Assembly: GCA_018064665.1 (NCBI GenBank)
Contig: JAGHUV010000018.1
Coordinates: forward strand, 1-64,000
DNA length: 64,000 bases
Origin: Candidatus Crickella caballi
GTDB lineage: Bacteria; Bacillota; Clostridia; Peptostreptococcales; Anaerovoracaceae
Direction: 5' to 3'
Position numbers and translations under genes: made by a program. The first letter of the stretch is position 1. Every line of letters begins with the position of its first letter. This document shows positions 9,407 to 19,468 of the stretch, one piece after another. The notes below the pieces were generated by a model. That model did no database searches. It saw only the letters and a list, made by a program, of their open reading frames with translations, and had not been told where the DNA came from.

Positions 9407-12400
9407 ATGAAAAACATTTTTAGAAAAGTAATAATGCTCGTGCTTGGCCTGATTATGCTGGTGTCATTTATACCAACATCAGTTTTTGCTGCAGGTGGAA
9501 GTAACACGGGAAACGGCAGCAATAACGGCGGTATGAGCGACCTTGGAGCACCGGATGTTTCAAAGACTTTGAAATCAAATGGAGATGGAACTTACAAGCT
9601 GTCACTTAGTGTAACAGGAAAATCGAAGGCAAGCTCTGAGTCTACCAAGGCTGATGTTATTATCATATTTGACAGATCCAATTCTATGAATAATACAGCG
9701 GATGGCAGCACAAGACTGAAATTGGCACAAGGCGCAACTAACATCCTTATTGATACACTTCTGGCAAATAACACGCAGTCTGCACCTGACAAGGTTCATG
9801 TCGGACTTGTTGAGTTTGGCGGAAGGGTTGTAACAGATGAAACCAGGAAGACAACGCACCAAACAAAAGGGCCAATAAGGCCTACAAAAGACGCGGGAAA
9901 ATTGAAATCTGCTATTGGACAAAATACGGTATACAAGGGAACAAACTGGGAAGAAGCTTTACAGACTGCGTATGATATGCTGCAGAATGCGGATGAGCAA
10001 GAGGTTCGTGAAGATTCTGCAAAATACATCATCTTCGTAACGGATGGTGTTCCAACAATTCATAGCACGAAGGTTGATGCTTCGTGCAGGGAATATAGTA
10101 ACTCGAGCAGGGATAGAAATAATGACCAATATATTGCACCTGTTGCATACGGAACAGGAAGCGAAACGGGTGGTGCTGGACAGGACAATGTTAGACATTG
10201 CTACGATGTAGCGGCAAGAGATGGTGGACCTGCGGATAGAATTAGTGAAGCAGGATATAGTTTCTATGGCATTGGTGCTTTCGGTAATTTTTCAACTACT
10301 GTTGATGGGAAACAAATAGATTTACTTAAAACCCTGTCTGAAGATGTTATTGGTGGGAAATATTATTCAGTTGACAATACGCAGAAACTGGAAGAAGCTT
10401 TTAACGATATCGTTGATGATATCAATAAAAACTTTGCTTACGAAGGCGTAAAGCTTACTGATGGAATAACAGACCTTACATCTATGGATAATGTTAACGG
10501 AAGTGTATATGATTTCAAGTACACATATATTCCAAAGGGTGGCAAGGAAGAAGATCGTAAAACCTGGAGCAATGCACCTGCTGTAATCTTTACTTCTGAT
10601 GAGGGCAACAATAAACAGGTTACTTGGGATCTTTCCAGAGATAAGTCGGGTCATAACTTTACTTTAGAAGACGGAGTTACATATTCCGTTAGTTTCACGG
10701 TATGGCCAAGCCAGAGAGCTTATGATATTGCAACTGCATTAGCTAACGGCAGCTTGGAATACGGAAACACCGATACACCTGTAGGAGGTAGTAAAGTTAC
10801 TGAGGACGAATGGAACCAGCTGACCGATGACGGGGATCTGAAGACCAATACTTCGGCCAAGTGTGATTATACTCAAATAAAGGAAGAGACAGGCAAGGAT
10901 CCTGTGCTTACACCAGGCAGTGTTGGAATTCCTAATCCTGATCCGATTCCTCTAACCAATAAAATGCTTAGAGTTTACAAGGAATGGATCGGAGGAGAAG
11001 GTACAGGAGACATTCAGCTCAAGCTTCTCCAGGATGGAGAGGAAACAGGCAAGATCATAACTCTGAACAGCGGCAACAATTGGTCTGAGGATATACATAT
11101 CGCGCCGGGGCTTGAGGTTGATGACGAAATCCTTGAGGCTGGGCACGACTATGAGCTCGAAGAAGTGGACACGGGATACAAATACGAATTCGAATCCACT
11201 ACCTGTCATCCTATGCTTATTGACAGCGCTACAGATGTCAAGAATCTTGATGGCAGCATCTGCGAACTTAAGGGAACCAACATAAGAAGAAGCAACCTCG
11301 AGATAACCAAGGCTGTAACAGGCAAAGAAGAACCAGACAATACATTATTTACATACAGAGTTACGGTTAAAGATAAGAATGGTGACGATGTATGGTTCTC
11401 GATCAGTGACGGAACAGACGTTATCAAGACTGAGGGACGTGTAACGGACGCTACCGCAGAGGAGAAGGACGGCGCAAAGACCGGATATTACTATGCTGAT
11501 AGCAATACTCCTGTTACGATCAAAATAAAAGCAGGCGAAAATATTTTCTTCACTAACCTCCCTAAGGGGTCAACTTATGAGGTTGAAGAAATCAATATTC
11601 CTTATGAATATGAGCTGGAAAAGGTCGTAAATGACGGAGAAGACCAGTCGTCAGCTTCCGCTTCAGGTATGATAGATGACAATAGTAAGACATTCACGGT
11701 TGCATATAGCAACAAATATATAAAGCCTGTTGAAGTAGAGCTTATAGCAACCAAGAAGGTTGAAGGCAAAGATGCTACAGAGCCATTTACTTTCAGCGTG
11801 GCACTTGCCAGTGGTGAGGAAAGTAATGTAGTAATGCCTGAGGATAAGACTGCAACAACAGTTGCAGATATTAAGGCGGACGGAGAGGAAACTGTAGCCT
11901 TCGGAAAAATCAAATTCATCAAGACCGGAACATACACATTTGACGTCAGAGAGACTAATGCAAATGCACCTGCCGGCTGGACATATGACAACAGCAGTGC
12001 CAAGACGATAACAGTAGTTGTAGAAAAACAGGATGGCAAGCTTGTAGCAAGTGTTGAAGGAAACAACCCGACATTCACAAACAAGTATGCACCTGAGCCA
12101 ACAACAGCAAGCATTTCTGCAACAAAGGTGCTTCAGGGCGACAACGCACCTGACATCACAGGCAAGTATACATTCAAACTTGCAGCGGTAACAGATAATG
12201 CACCAATGCCGGAGATAACAGAGAAGAAGAATCCTGATACAGATGGAGGAAACGTAAGCTTCGGCGATATAACCTACACAAAGGCCGGGACGTACGAGTA
12301 CACAGTAACAGAAAGCGGCGAGGTCGATCACATCACAAACGATCCTACAGCAAGTAAGAGTGTAACTGTAAAAGTCTCAGACGATAACGGCAAGCTGAAG

Positions 12401-15400
12401 GCAGAAATAACAGAAGGCGAAGATCTTACATTCACAAATATATATGCACCTGAAGCAACAACGGCAAGCATTCCTGTAACAAAGGAGCTCAGCGGCGACA
12501 ACGCACCTGACATCACAGGCAAGTACACATTCACACTGGCAGCAGAAACAGAGAATGCTCCAATGCCTGCAACAACAGTTCTCTTGAACCCATCAAGAGA
12601 CGGTGGAGACATGAGCTTCGGCACAATAACCTACACAAAGGCCGGAACGTACGAGTACACAGTAACAGAAAGCGGCGAGGTCGCAGGCGTAACGAATGAT
12701 AAGGAATCGACCAAGCATGTAACTGTAAAGGTAGAAGATAAGGACGGCAAGCTTGTAGCGACGATCACAGAAGGTGCAGGACTCAAGTTCACAAATAATT
12801 ACAAGGCAGCTAAAACTTCAGTAGAATTAAGCGTTACTAAGGAACTGAAGAACCTTACGCTTAAGGAAGGTCAGTTTACGTTCCAGCTACTTGATATGAG
12901 CGGAAATGTAGTAGATGAGAAGCAGAATGCAGCCGATGGCTCGATTAATTTCAAAGAGCTTGAGTACGAGGCGGCAGGAACGCACAAATATATTATTAAG
13001 GAAGTTACGCCTGACGGAACTTCAAAGGGTATCACATATGATACTCATGAAGTAGATGTAACTGTAGAGGTTACAGATGATTCGACCGGACAGCTCAAGG
13101 CAAAGACAAGCTATGATGGTTCCACAAAATTTGTCAACACGTACAATGCTAAGGGCGAGTCAGGCATCAAGGGTCAGAAAATCCTTAATAACAAGACACT
13201 GAAGGACGGAGATTTCACATTTACGCTCAGCAGTGAGGATGGAAAGCTGCCGGATACAACAGAGGTAACAAACTTAGACGGAATCGTAGACTTTGGAACA
13301 ATCAAATTTACTCTTGAAGATCTCAAGGGTGAAGAAGAACAGACATTCCACTACGTTGTAAAAGAGAGCGGCGAGCTTGCAGGCGTAGCAAACGATACCG
13401 ACGACAAGACATTCACAATTACCATTAAGGATAATGGCGATGGCACAATTGAGACTTCAACGGATCCTGCAGAAGATATGTTGTTCACATTCACGAACAC
13501 ATACACAGGCGCTAAGACGAGCTTATCTGTTGCCAAAGCACTTATCAATCCGATGGATGATTCTGATCTCTGGAACACAGATGAGTATAGGGATGCTGAG
13601 TTCAAATTCACACTGAAGCCGGTAAAGAATGCTCCGATGTCTGACGAGAACGGAAATCCTGTGGCTGGAGAAGTTACAGTAACAAAGGATAGCCGTTCAG
13701 CATCATTCGGTCAGATCGCTTATGACAGGCCGGGAACATATGAGTACATTATTAAGGAAACGAAAGACAGCCTCGATAATGTTGAATATGATGAAAAAGA
13801 ACACAGTGTTAAAGTCGAAGTTTCCAATGAGAGATCCGGCGAGCCTATGACAGCTGAGGTTAAGTACGATGATGACAGCAGTCTTACGGTTACTAACAAA
13901 CTGAAGCTCGACAAGAAGATCGCTGTAACAAAACATGTTGTTGATACTGCATTCGATGAGCTCAAGGTGACCGGATCATACTATGTTGGCATCTTTGACA
14001 ACACAGAGAGTGATAAAGCCATTGCGGTCAAGGAACTCGCATTCACAGGACAGTCTTCGCAGACGGTAACATTTGATGTTCCAAGCAATAAGAAATTCAT
14101 CATCTATGAGACAGATAAGGAAGGAAACAAGCTTACCGGAAAGCAGACGCAGACAACGGAAGAGGGAAAGGAATCCGAGTTCCTGATTTGCTTCGGGGAT
14201 CCGAAGGAAATTAAAGAAGAATATCCACAGTTTGGGGAAGTTACAACCAATAAGGATGCACAGGTAGAACTGAGCAATGTATATTCAACGGACGCTCCAC
14301 CTCCACACTTCTATAAGGATGGAACACTCAACATCACTAAGAAGGTTGAGCTTGATGGAAAAGCAGAGAATGTAAGCGACACATTCTACGTAACTGTGTT
14401 CAGCAAGGGTGTGGATGGAAGCTGTGCACCGCTCTACATTGACGGTAAACTTGCAATTGCAGAGCTCGATCTGGACAACGCAAGTGAAGCTGAGGCTACG
14501 ATCAAGGAAATTCCTCTCGGAGAGTATATGCTCAAGGAGACAGATGCTGATGGTAATGAGGTCAGAAGATCAAGATACACAGCAAGCTTCGATAACGATA
14601 CATTCACCGTGAAGGAGAATGCCGATACTTATACTTTCGATGTAGAACTTACCAACTCAATAACTAAGACGGAAGTACCGGTTTCCAAGATCTGGGAAGA
14701 CATCGACGGATCAACAGACTACGAGAAACCAGACAAGGTAGAGGTCGAGCTTCTTGTAAATGGTAAATCTTCCGGAAAGAAACTTGAGCTTAACGAGAAT
14801 AACGGATGGTCCAACAGCTTCACAAATTTGCCGGAGTATGACGAGAATGATGAAGTCATCGAGTATTCGGTGGCAGAGGTCGAGGTCGATGGCTTTGCAA
14901 GTGAGGTCAAACCGGGAGATGCCGGATATGTTATCACGAACACACCTGAGATGGGAGATGATATTGTAGATCCTACATCGCTGAAGATAGAAAAGGTTGA
15001 CAGTGATGACGCTGACAAGAAGCTTGAGGGCGCTGTATTTGAGATCACAAAGGATGGTGTAACTGTAGATGAAGTTACAACAGGTAGAAGGGGTGTTGCT
15101 GAGGTAGACCTCGATTCAGAGGGGACATATACAGTTACGGAAACTAAAGCACCTAAGGGATACGTAAAGGGTGAAACAACAAGCTGGACAGTAACTGTAG
15201 AGAAGAGCGAACCGACTATTGAGAAGAAGGACGGGAAGTTCGTTAAGCACTACACTCTGCTGATCGATGATCTGAAGGATAATACCCTGACAGTTGAGAA
15301 CCCACATAAGAAGCAGCTGTGCGTAACCAAGAAGGTCGTTGATCAGAAGGGCAATTCCAGAAAGTACACAGGTACGTTCTACATAACATTCTTCAAGGAT

Positions 15401-15763
15401 GCTGCCATGACGGATGCTGCTGAAACTGTAGCAATCAGGCTTCACAAGCAGTCACAGAAGACAGTGAAAGGTGTTGAGCTTGAGGATGGCACATACTACG
15501 TTGCCGAGACAGATGCCAAGGGTAATGTTGTAGACAGAAGCTTCAAATTCAAACCGAAGTACAATATGGAAAGCTTCGAATATGACAACAGGGACAAGAG
15601 CGTTACCGTAAGCATAGAGGTTACAAATGTCGGAACGGAGGAGACATTCGGTCCTAAGACCGGGGATGATGCTGATATTGCGCTCCCTGTAGTAAGCATG
15701 ACTGCTGCGATCATGGCGATTGCACTTGTGCTTGTTCTTCGCAGAAGAAGGGGGAACAACTGA
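9407..15763 (+). CDS. giant vWA/Cna-B/FctA-like repeat surface adhesin with sortase signal
   Basis: start MKNIFRKVIMLVLGLIMLVSFIPTSVFA signal peptide (track ORF begins 24 nt earlier); VIIIFDRSNSMN MIDAS; many isopeptide-type FTNxY repeats; C-terminal FGPKTGDD...TM...RRRR. Confidence 0.9.
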   Translation: MKNIFRKVIMLVLGLIMLVSFIPTSVFAAGGSNTGNGSNNGGMSDLGAPDVSKTLKSNGDGTYKLSLSVTGKSKASSESTKADVIIIFDRSNSMNNTADGSTRLKLAQGATNILIDTLLANNTQSAPDKVHVGLVEFGGRVVTDETRKTTHQTKGPIRPTKDAGKLKSAIGQNTVYKGTNWEEALQTAYDMLQNADEQEVREDSAKYIIFVTDGVPTIHSTKVDASCREYSNSSRDRNNDQYIAPVAYGTGSETGGAGQDNVRHCYDVAARDGGPADRISEAGYSFYGIGAFGNFSTTVDGKQIDLLKTLSEDVIGGKYYSVDNTQKLEEAFNDIVDDINKNFAYEGVKLTDGITDLTSMDNVNGSVYDFKYTYIPKGGKEEDRKTWSNAPAVIFTSDEGNNKQVTWDLSRDKSGHNFTLEDGVTYSVSFTVWPSQRAYDIATALANGSLEYGNTDTPVGGSKVTEDEWNQLTDDGDLKTNTSAKCDYTQIKEETGKDPVLTPGSVGIPNPDPIPLTNKMLRVYKEWIGGEGTGDIQLKLLQDGEETGKIITLNSGNNWSEDIHIAPGLEVDDEILEAGHDYELEEVDTGYKYEFESTTCHPMLIDSATDVKNLDGSICELKGTNIRRSNLEITKAVTGKEEPDNTLFTYRVTVKDKNGDDVWFSISDGTDVIKTEGRVTDATAEEKDGAKTGYYYADSNTPVTIKIKAGENIFFTNLPKGSTYEVEEINIPYEYELEKVVNDGEDQSSASASGMIDDNSKTFTVAYSNKYIKPVEVELIATKKVEGKDATEPFTFSVALASGEESNVVMPEDKTATTVADIKADGEETVAFGKIKFIKTGTYTFDVRETNANAPAGWTYDNSSAKTITVVVEKQDGKLVASVEGNNPTFTNKYAPEPTTASISATKVLQGDNAPDITGKYTFKLAAVTDNAPMPEITEKKNPDTDGGNVSFGDITYTKAGTYEYTVTESGEVDHITNDPTASKSVTVKVSDDNGKLKAEITEGEDLTFTNIYAPEATTASIPVTKELSGDNAPDITGKYTFTLAAETENAPMPATTVLLNPSRDGGDMSFGTITYTKAGTYEYTVTESGEVAGVTNDKESTKHVTVKVEDKDGKLVATITEGAGLKFTNNYKAAKTSVELSVTKELKNLTLKEGQFTFQLLDMSGNVVDEKQNAADGSINFKELEYEAAGTHKYIIKEVTPDGTSKGITYDTHEVDVTVEVTDDSTGQLKAKTSYDGSTKFVNTYNAKGESGIKGQKILNNKTLKDGDFTFTLSSEDGKLPDTTEVTNLDGIVDFGTIKFTLEDLKGEEEQTFHYVVKESGELAGVANDTDDKTFTITIKDNGDGTIETSTDPAEDMLFTFTNTYTGAKTSLSVAKALINPMDDSDLWNTDEYRDAEFKFTLKPVKNAPMSDENGNPVAGEVTVTKDSRSASFGQIAYDRPGTYEYIIKETKDSLDNVEYDEKEHSVKVEVSNERSGEPMTAEVKYDDDSSLTVTNKLKLDKKIAVTKHVVDTAFDELKVTGSYYVGIFDNTESDKAIAVKELAFTGQSSQTVTFDVPSNKKFIIYETDKEGNKLTGKQTQTTEEGKESEFLICFGDPKEIKEEYPQFGEVTTNKDAQVELSNVYSTDAPPPHFYKDGTLNITKKVELDGKAENVSDTFYVTVFSKGVDGSCAPLYIDGKLAIAELDLDNASEAEATIKEIPLGEYMLKETDADGNEVRRSRYTASFDNDTFTVKENADTYTFDVELTNSITKTEVPVSKIWEDIDGSTDYEKPDKVEVELLVNGKSSGKKLELNENNGWSNSFTNLPEYDENDEVIEYSVAEVEVDGFASEVKPGDAGYVITNTPEMGDDIVDPTSLKIEKVDSDDADKKLEGAVFEITKDGVTVDEVTTGRRGVAEVDLDSEGTYTVTETKAPKGYVKGETTSWTVTVEKSEPTIEKKDGKFVKHYTLLIDDLKDNTLTVENPHKKQLCVTKKVVDQKGNSRKYTGTFYITFFKDAAMTDAAETVAIRLHKQSQKTVKGVELEDGTYYVAETDAKGNVVDRSFKFKPKYNMESFEYDNRDKSVTVSIEVTNVGTEETFGPKTGDDADIALPVVSMTAAIMAIALVLVLRRRRGNN

Positions 15764-15972
15764 AGCTGATTGAGGAAACACTCATAACAGACTGATCAGA
15801 TAACAGGTATGATGGGAGTCGGATATTCCGGCTCCTTTCACTTATTCTGTTGCATTCGCTTGCAGTAAAAGGCTATAATCAGCAGGTAATTCATGCATGC
15901 TGTGTTCGAGAATAAGAAACATAGCTGAGCAGGAAGATGAACAGCCATACAATATAAAATGAAGGAGATAAT

Positions 15973-16398
15973 ATGTTCAACTATATATGGCCGATAGCAT
16001 TGGTGCTCATTTCCAATACGATTTATCAGATAGCATCAAAGAGCGTGCCGGGCAACATGGATGCCTTTGCATCGCTTACAATAACCTATACAGTTTCGGC
16101 AGTTTTCTGCCTGACGATGTTCTTTGTCACTAATAAGAATTCGACTCTGATGGCGGAATATGCCAAGACCAACTGGGCACCTTTTCTTCTTGGGATCGTT
16201 ATCATCGGTCTTGAGATCGGACTGATTTTCGCATACAGAGCAGGCTGGCCTGTAAGCTCGGCTTCGGTAGTTGCGAATACGCTCGTAGCTATTGCGCTCA
16301 TTTTCGTCGCAGCATTCGTTTTCAAAGAGCAGATCACTATGACCAAAATTGCCGGTATTGCGCTTTGCCTTGGAGGACTGATCTTAATAAATAAATAG
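15973..16398 (+). CDS. EamA/DMT-family small transporter
   Basis: 4-TM, 141 aa, GIALCLGGLILINK C-terminus. Confidence 0.75.
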   Translation: MFNYIWPIALVLISNTIYQIASKSVPGNMDAFASLTITYTVSAVFCLTMFFVTNKNSTLMAEYAKTNWAPFLLGIVIIGLEIGLIFAYRAGWPVSSASVVANTLVAIALIFVAAFVFKEQITMTKIAGIALCLGGLILINK

Positions 16399-16422
16399 TT
16401 CAAAATGCTCATCATAAAAAAC

Positions 16423-16456
16423 AAAAAGCTCTTGCCTCGGCAGGAGCTTTTTCGTA
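16423..16456. terminator. bidirectional intrinsic terminator
   Basis: aaaaagctcttgcc-tcg-gcaggagctttttc. Confidence 0.85.
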
Positions 16457-16586
16457 TAATATATGGGCGTGTGTTATGCGCAGATAAACTATATCACACA
16501 CCAAAGTAGGCCGCGGTGCCTCGGGGAATTTCCGACGGTTGAAGGCTGATGGCTTTGGTGGAAGAAAAGAACCGGAGGTTTAAAAC

Positions 16587-17330
16587 ATGTCAGTAGTATC
16601 AATGAAACAGCTACTCGAAGCAGGTGTTCACTTTGGACACCAGACTAGAAGATGGAACCCTAAGATGGCTCCTTACATCTTCACAGAGAGAAACGGAATC
16701 TATATCATCGACCTGCAGCAGACTCTGCACCTGATCGAGGATGCATATGATTTCATGAGAGAAGTTGGAAAGACAGAGAAGCCAGTACTCTTCGTAGGAA
16801 CTAAGAAGCAGGCTCAGGCAGCTATCAAGGACGAGGCTGAGAGATGCGGAATGTATTTCGTAAACGAGAGATGGCTGGGCGGAATGCTCACTAACCACAA
16901 GACTATCAGCAAGAGAATCGAGAGACTCGCAGAGATCAACGCTATGGTTGCTGATGGAACTATTAACAAGTACGCCAAGAAGGAAGCTCTTAAGATGATG
17001 GCTGAGGCTGAGAAGCTTGAGAAGTACCTGGGCGGAATTAAGGAAATGAAGGGAATGCCTGCAGCAATCTTCGTAGTAGACCCTAAGAAGGAAAAGATCG
17101 CTGTTAAGGAAGCTAAGATTCTTGGAATCCCTGTAGTAGGTATCGTAGACACTAACTGCGATCCTGATGATGTTGATTATGTAATTCCTGCTAATGATGA
17201 TGCTATCAGAGCCGTAAAGCTGATCACAAGCTGCATGGCAGACGCTATCATCGAGGCAAAGCAGGGCGAAAGCTTTGCACCTGCAGAAGAAGCTGAGGCT
17301 GAGGAAGCTGAAGCTCCAGAAGAGGCATAA
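16587..17330 (+). CDS. rpsB: 30S ribosomal protein S2
   Basis: [32 protein letters not shown]. Confidence 0.98.
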   Translation: MSVVSMKQLLEAGVHFGHQTRRWNPKMAPYIFTERNGIYIIDLQQTLHLIEDAYDFMREVGKTEKPVLFVGTKKQAQAAIKDEAERCGMYFVNERWLGGMLTNHKTISKRIERLAEINAMVADGTINKYAKKEALKMMAEAEKLEKYLGGIKEMKGMPAAIFVVDPKKEKIAVKEAKILGIPVVGIVDTNCDPDDVDYVIPANDDAIRAVKLITSCMADAIIEAKQGESFAPAEEAEAEEAEAPEEA

Positions 17331-17341
17331 GGAGGATAGAT

Positions 17342-18265
17342 ATGGCAAACGTAACTGCACAACTGGTTAAGGAACTTCGTGAGCTTACAGGCTCCGGAAT
17401 GATGGACTGCAAGAAGGCTCTTATGGCTGTTGAAGGCGACATCGATAAGGCTGCAGATTGGCTGAGAGAGAACGGAATTCTTAAGGCTCAGAAGAAGTCA
17501 AGCAGAATCGCTGCTGAGGGACTTGTAAGAACTGAGTTCAATGAGGACCACACTGAGGCTGCTATCGTAGAAGTAAACTCCGAGACAGACTTCGTAGCTA
17601 AGAATGAAGAATTCGTTACTTTCGTAGAGAAGATGGCAAAGCAGGCACTGACTAAGGTTGCTGCTACTATGGATGATTTCCTTGCACTTGATCTTGACGG
17701 CGACGGCAAGACAATCAAGGAAGAACTCACTGAGAAGGTTGCTAAGATCGGTGAGAACATGAACATCAGAAGATTTGACAAGATGAACGAGGAAGGCGTT
17801 AAGTACGTTGGATACACTCACGGCGGCGGACGCATCGGCGTTATCATCGGACTCAAGACTGAGGCTGCTTTCGACGAGATCGAGCAGATTGGTAAGGACG
17901 TAGCTATGCAGGTTGCTTCAATGGCACCTAAGTTCGTAAGTGCTGCTGAGGTTGCTCAGGATTGGCTCGAGAGCGAGAAGAAGATCCTGAAGGAAGCTCT
18001 TCTGAACGAGAACCCTAACAAGGCAGCTATGGCTGACAAGATCGTTGAGGGTCAGATCAAGAAGGAGCTCAAAGAGGTTTGCCTCACAGAGCAGGCTTTC
18101 GTTAAGGACAGCGACAAATCCGTAAAGCAGTATGTTGAAGAGGCTGCAAAGGCTCTTGGCAAGGCTGTTGAAATCGTATCAATGAAGAGATACGAAGTAG
18201 GTGAGGGTCTCGAGAAGAAGGAAGAGAACTTCGCTGAGGAAGTTGCTGCACAGATGAACAAGTAA
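17342..18265 (+). CDS. tsf: translation elongation factor Ts
   Basis: VKELRELTGSGMMDCKKAL; EVNSETDFVAKN. Confidence 0.98.
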   Translation: MANVTAQLVKELRELTGSGMMDCKKALMAVEGDIDKAADWLRENGILKAQKKSSRIAAEGLVRTEFNEDHTEAAIVEVNSETDFVAKNEEFVTFVEKMAKQALTKVAATMDDFLALDLDGDGKTIKEELTEKVAKIGENMNIRRFDKMNEEGVKYVGYTHGGGRIGVIIGLKTEAAFDEIEQIGKDVAMQVASMAPKFVSAAEVAQDWLESEKKILKEALLNENPNKAAMADKIVEGQIKKELKEVCLTEQAFVKDSDKSVKQYVEEAAKALGKAVEIVSMKRYEVGEGLEKKEENFAEEVAAQMNK

Positions 18266-18290
18266 TCTAACAGCTTACAAAGATGATAGA

Positions 18291-18322
18291 ACTCCCGAGG
18301 CCTCTCGCCTCGGGAGTTTTTC
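18291..18322 (+). terminator. intrinsic terminator after tsf
   Basis: actcccgaggc-ctct-cgcctcgggagttttt. Confidence 0.9.
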
Positions 18323-18337
18323 AAATCGGGAGAAACA

Positions 18338-19261
18338 ATGATAGCATACATTCTGGGATTTTTAGCAGGAATAATGCAGCCTGTCCAAACAAGTGTTAAC
18401 GGAAAAACCCGTTCCAGGCTTGGCTCACCGTATATTACCGGATGCGTTGCCACGATGGCTGCAATAATTGCTATGGGCTGCGTCCTGCTCGTTACAGAAG
18501 ACGGAATACATATTCCTTTTACCGATGCTGCGCATAATCCTGCATGGATCTGGTGCGGAGGCTTATGCGGAACGGTTATTTTCATAACGAGTATCCTATG
18601 CCTTCCTAAGATCGGAAGCGCAATGACTGTCCTGCTCACTGCTTTTGGACAGATTATGACCGGACTTATTATCGATAACTGGGGCCTTCTTATGTCTCCG
18701 CTCATCAGAATCAACGGAGCAAGAGTAATAGGCGCTGTTATAGTTATTGTTGGTGTGCTTCTGGTTTTCGGCAAAGGCGAGGGCAGCGCTTTTAAAGGCA
18801 AGCATTTGTACATCCTGCTTGCGATAATCTGCGGAATAGCGTGCGCTGTGCAGGTGGCCATAAATGGAGCTTTGGCAGGCGTTATAGAATCGCCAATGTG
18901 CGCAACCTTCATATCAATGAATGTTGCTATGATCGGATATCTGTCAATAATAGTGGTTATTCTTGCGGCTCGCGGCAGGAACGGTCTGTATGATAACGGA
19001 ACGCCGGTCAAATTCAAATTTGAATGGTGGATGTTTTTCGGCGGATTAACCGGAGCTTTTATCGTAGGAGTCAATGCGGTTGTAGCTCCTGTGCTCGGAA
19101 CGGGCATCGTAAACATTCTCAACCTCGTCGGCGAGATGGGAATGGGGCTCTTTATTGACGCGGTCGGTTTCCTCGGAATCGACAAGAAGCCGGTTACTGC
19201 ATTCAAGGCAATCGGCATGCTGCTTATGATCGGCGGCACAGTGATAATCTCGTTGCTGTAG
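18338..19261 (+). CDS. DMT family transporter, YdcZ/DUF606-like (two fused halves)
   Basis: FLAGIMQPVQTSVNGKTRSRLGSPYITG and internal repeat VAINGALAGVIESPMCATFISMN. Confidence 0.8.
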   Translation: MIAYILGFLAGIMQPVQTSVNGKTRSRLGSPYITGCVATMAAIIAMGCVLLVTEDGIHIPFTDAAHNPAWIWCGGLCGTVIFITSILCLPKIGSAMTVLLTAFGQIMTGLIIDNWGLLMSPLIRINGARVIGAVIVIVGVLLVFGKGEGSAFKGKHLYILLAIICGIACAVQVAINGALAGVIESPMCATFISMNVAMIGYLSIIVVILAARGRNGLYDNGTPVKFKFEWWMFFGGLTGAFIVGVNAVVAPVLGTGIVNILNLVGEMGMGLFIDAVGFLGIDKKPVTAFKAIGMLLMIGGTVIISLL

Positions 19262-19386
19262 CAACTGCGATAATTTCGCTCCTGTAGTAAATGTGATAAT
19301 AGTAACTGTGATAATTCTATTGCTGCAGTAAATGCGATAAGTCTATTGCTGTGGTAAATGTGATAGTCTTACTGCTACAGCAAAGC
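19241..19386 (+). repeat. degenerate ~26-bp tandem repeat starting within the 3' end of the upstream CDS
   Basis: units gtgataatctcgttgctgtagcaactgc / gataatttcgctcctgtagtaaatgt / gataatagtaactgt / gataattctattgctgcagtaaatgc / gataagtctattgctgtggtaaatgt / gatagtcttactgctacagcaaagc. Confidence 0.85.
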
Positions 19387-19468
19387 TTGGACGAGCGACG
19401 TTTCATTATGATATAATAATTACTGTAAAGAACTGCGGCCCTGCAGGGCTGCAGCTTGGAGGTAAGAA

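Noticed and set aside
11663-12331. 222-aa Cys-rich minus-strand ORF inside the adhesin
   Set aside because: Repeat-derived antisense ORF; Cys/Val-rich composition mirrors Thr/Ala-rich codons of the adhesin.
16611-17360. 249-aa minus-strand ORF
   Set aside because: Antisense shadow of rpsB; Leu/Ser/Cys-rich artefact of codon-biased opposite strand.
18052-19239. 395-aa minus-strand ORF
   Set aside because: Antisense to tsf and the DMT transporter; no SD or domain signature.
19241-19386. CRISPR-like array
   Set aside because: Units are contiguous degenerate ~26-bp repeats without unique spacers, and one is truncated. It is a minisatellite, not CRISPR.
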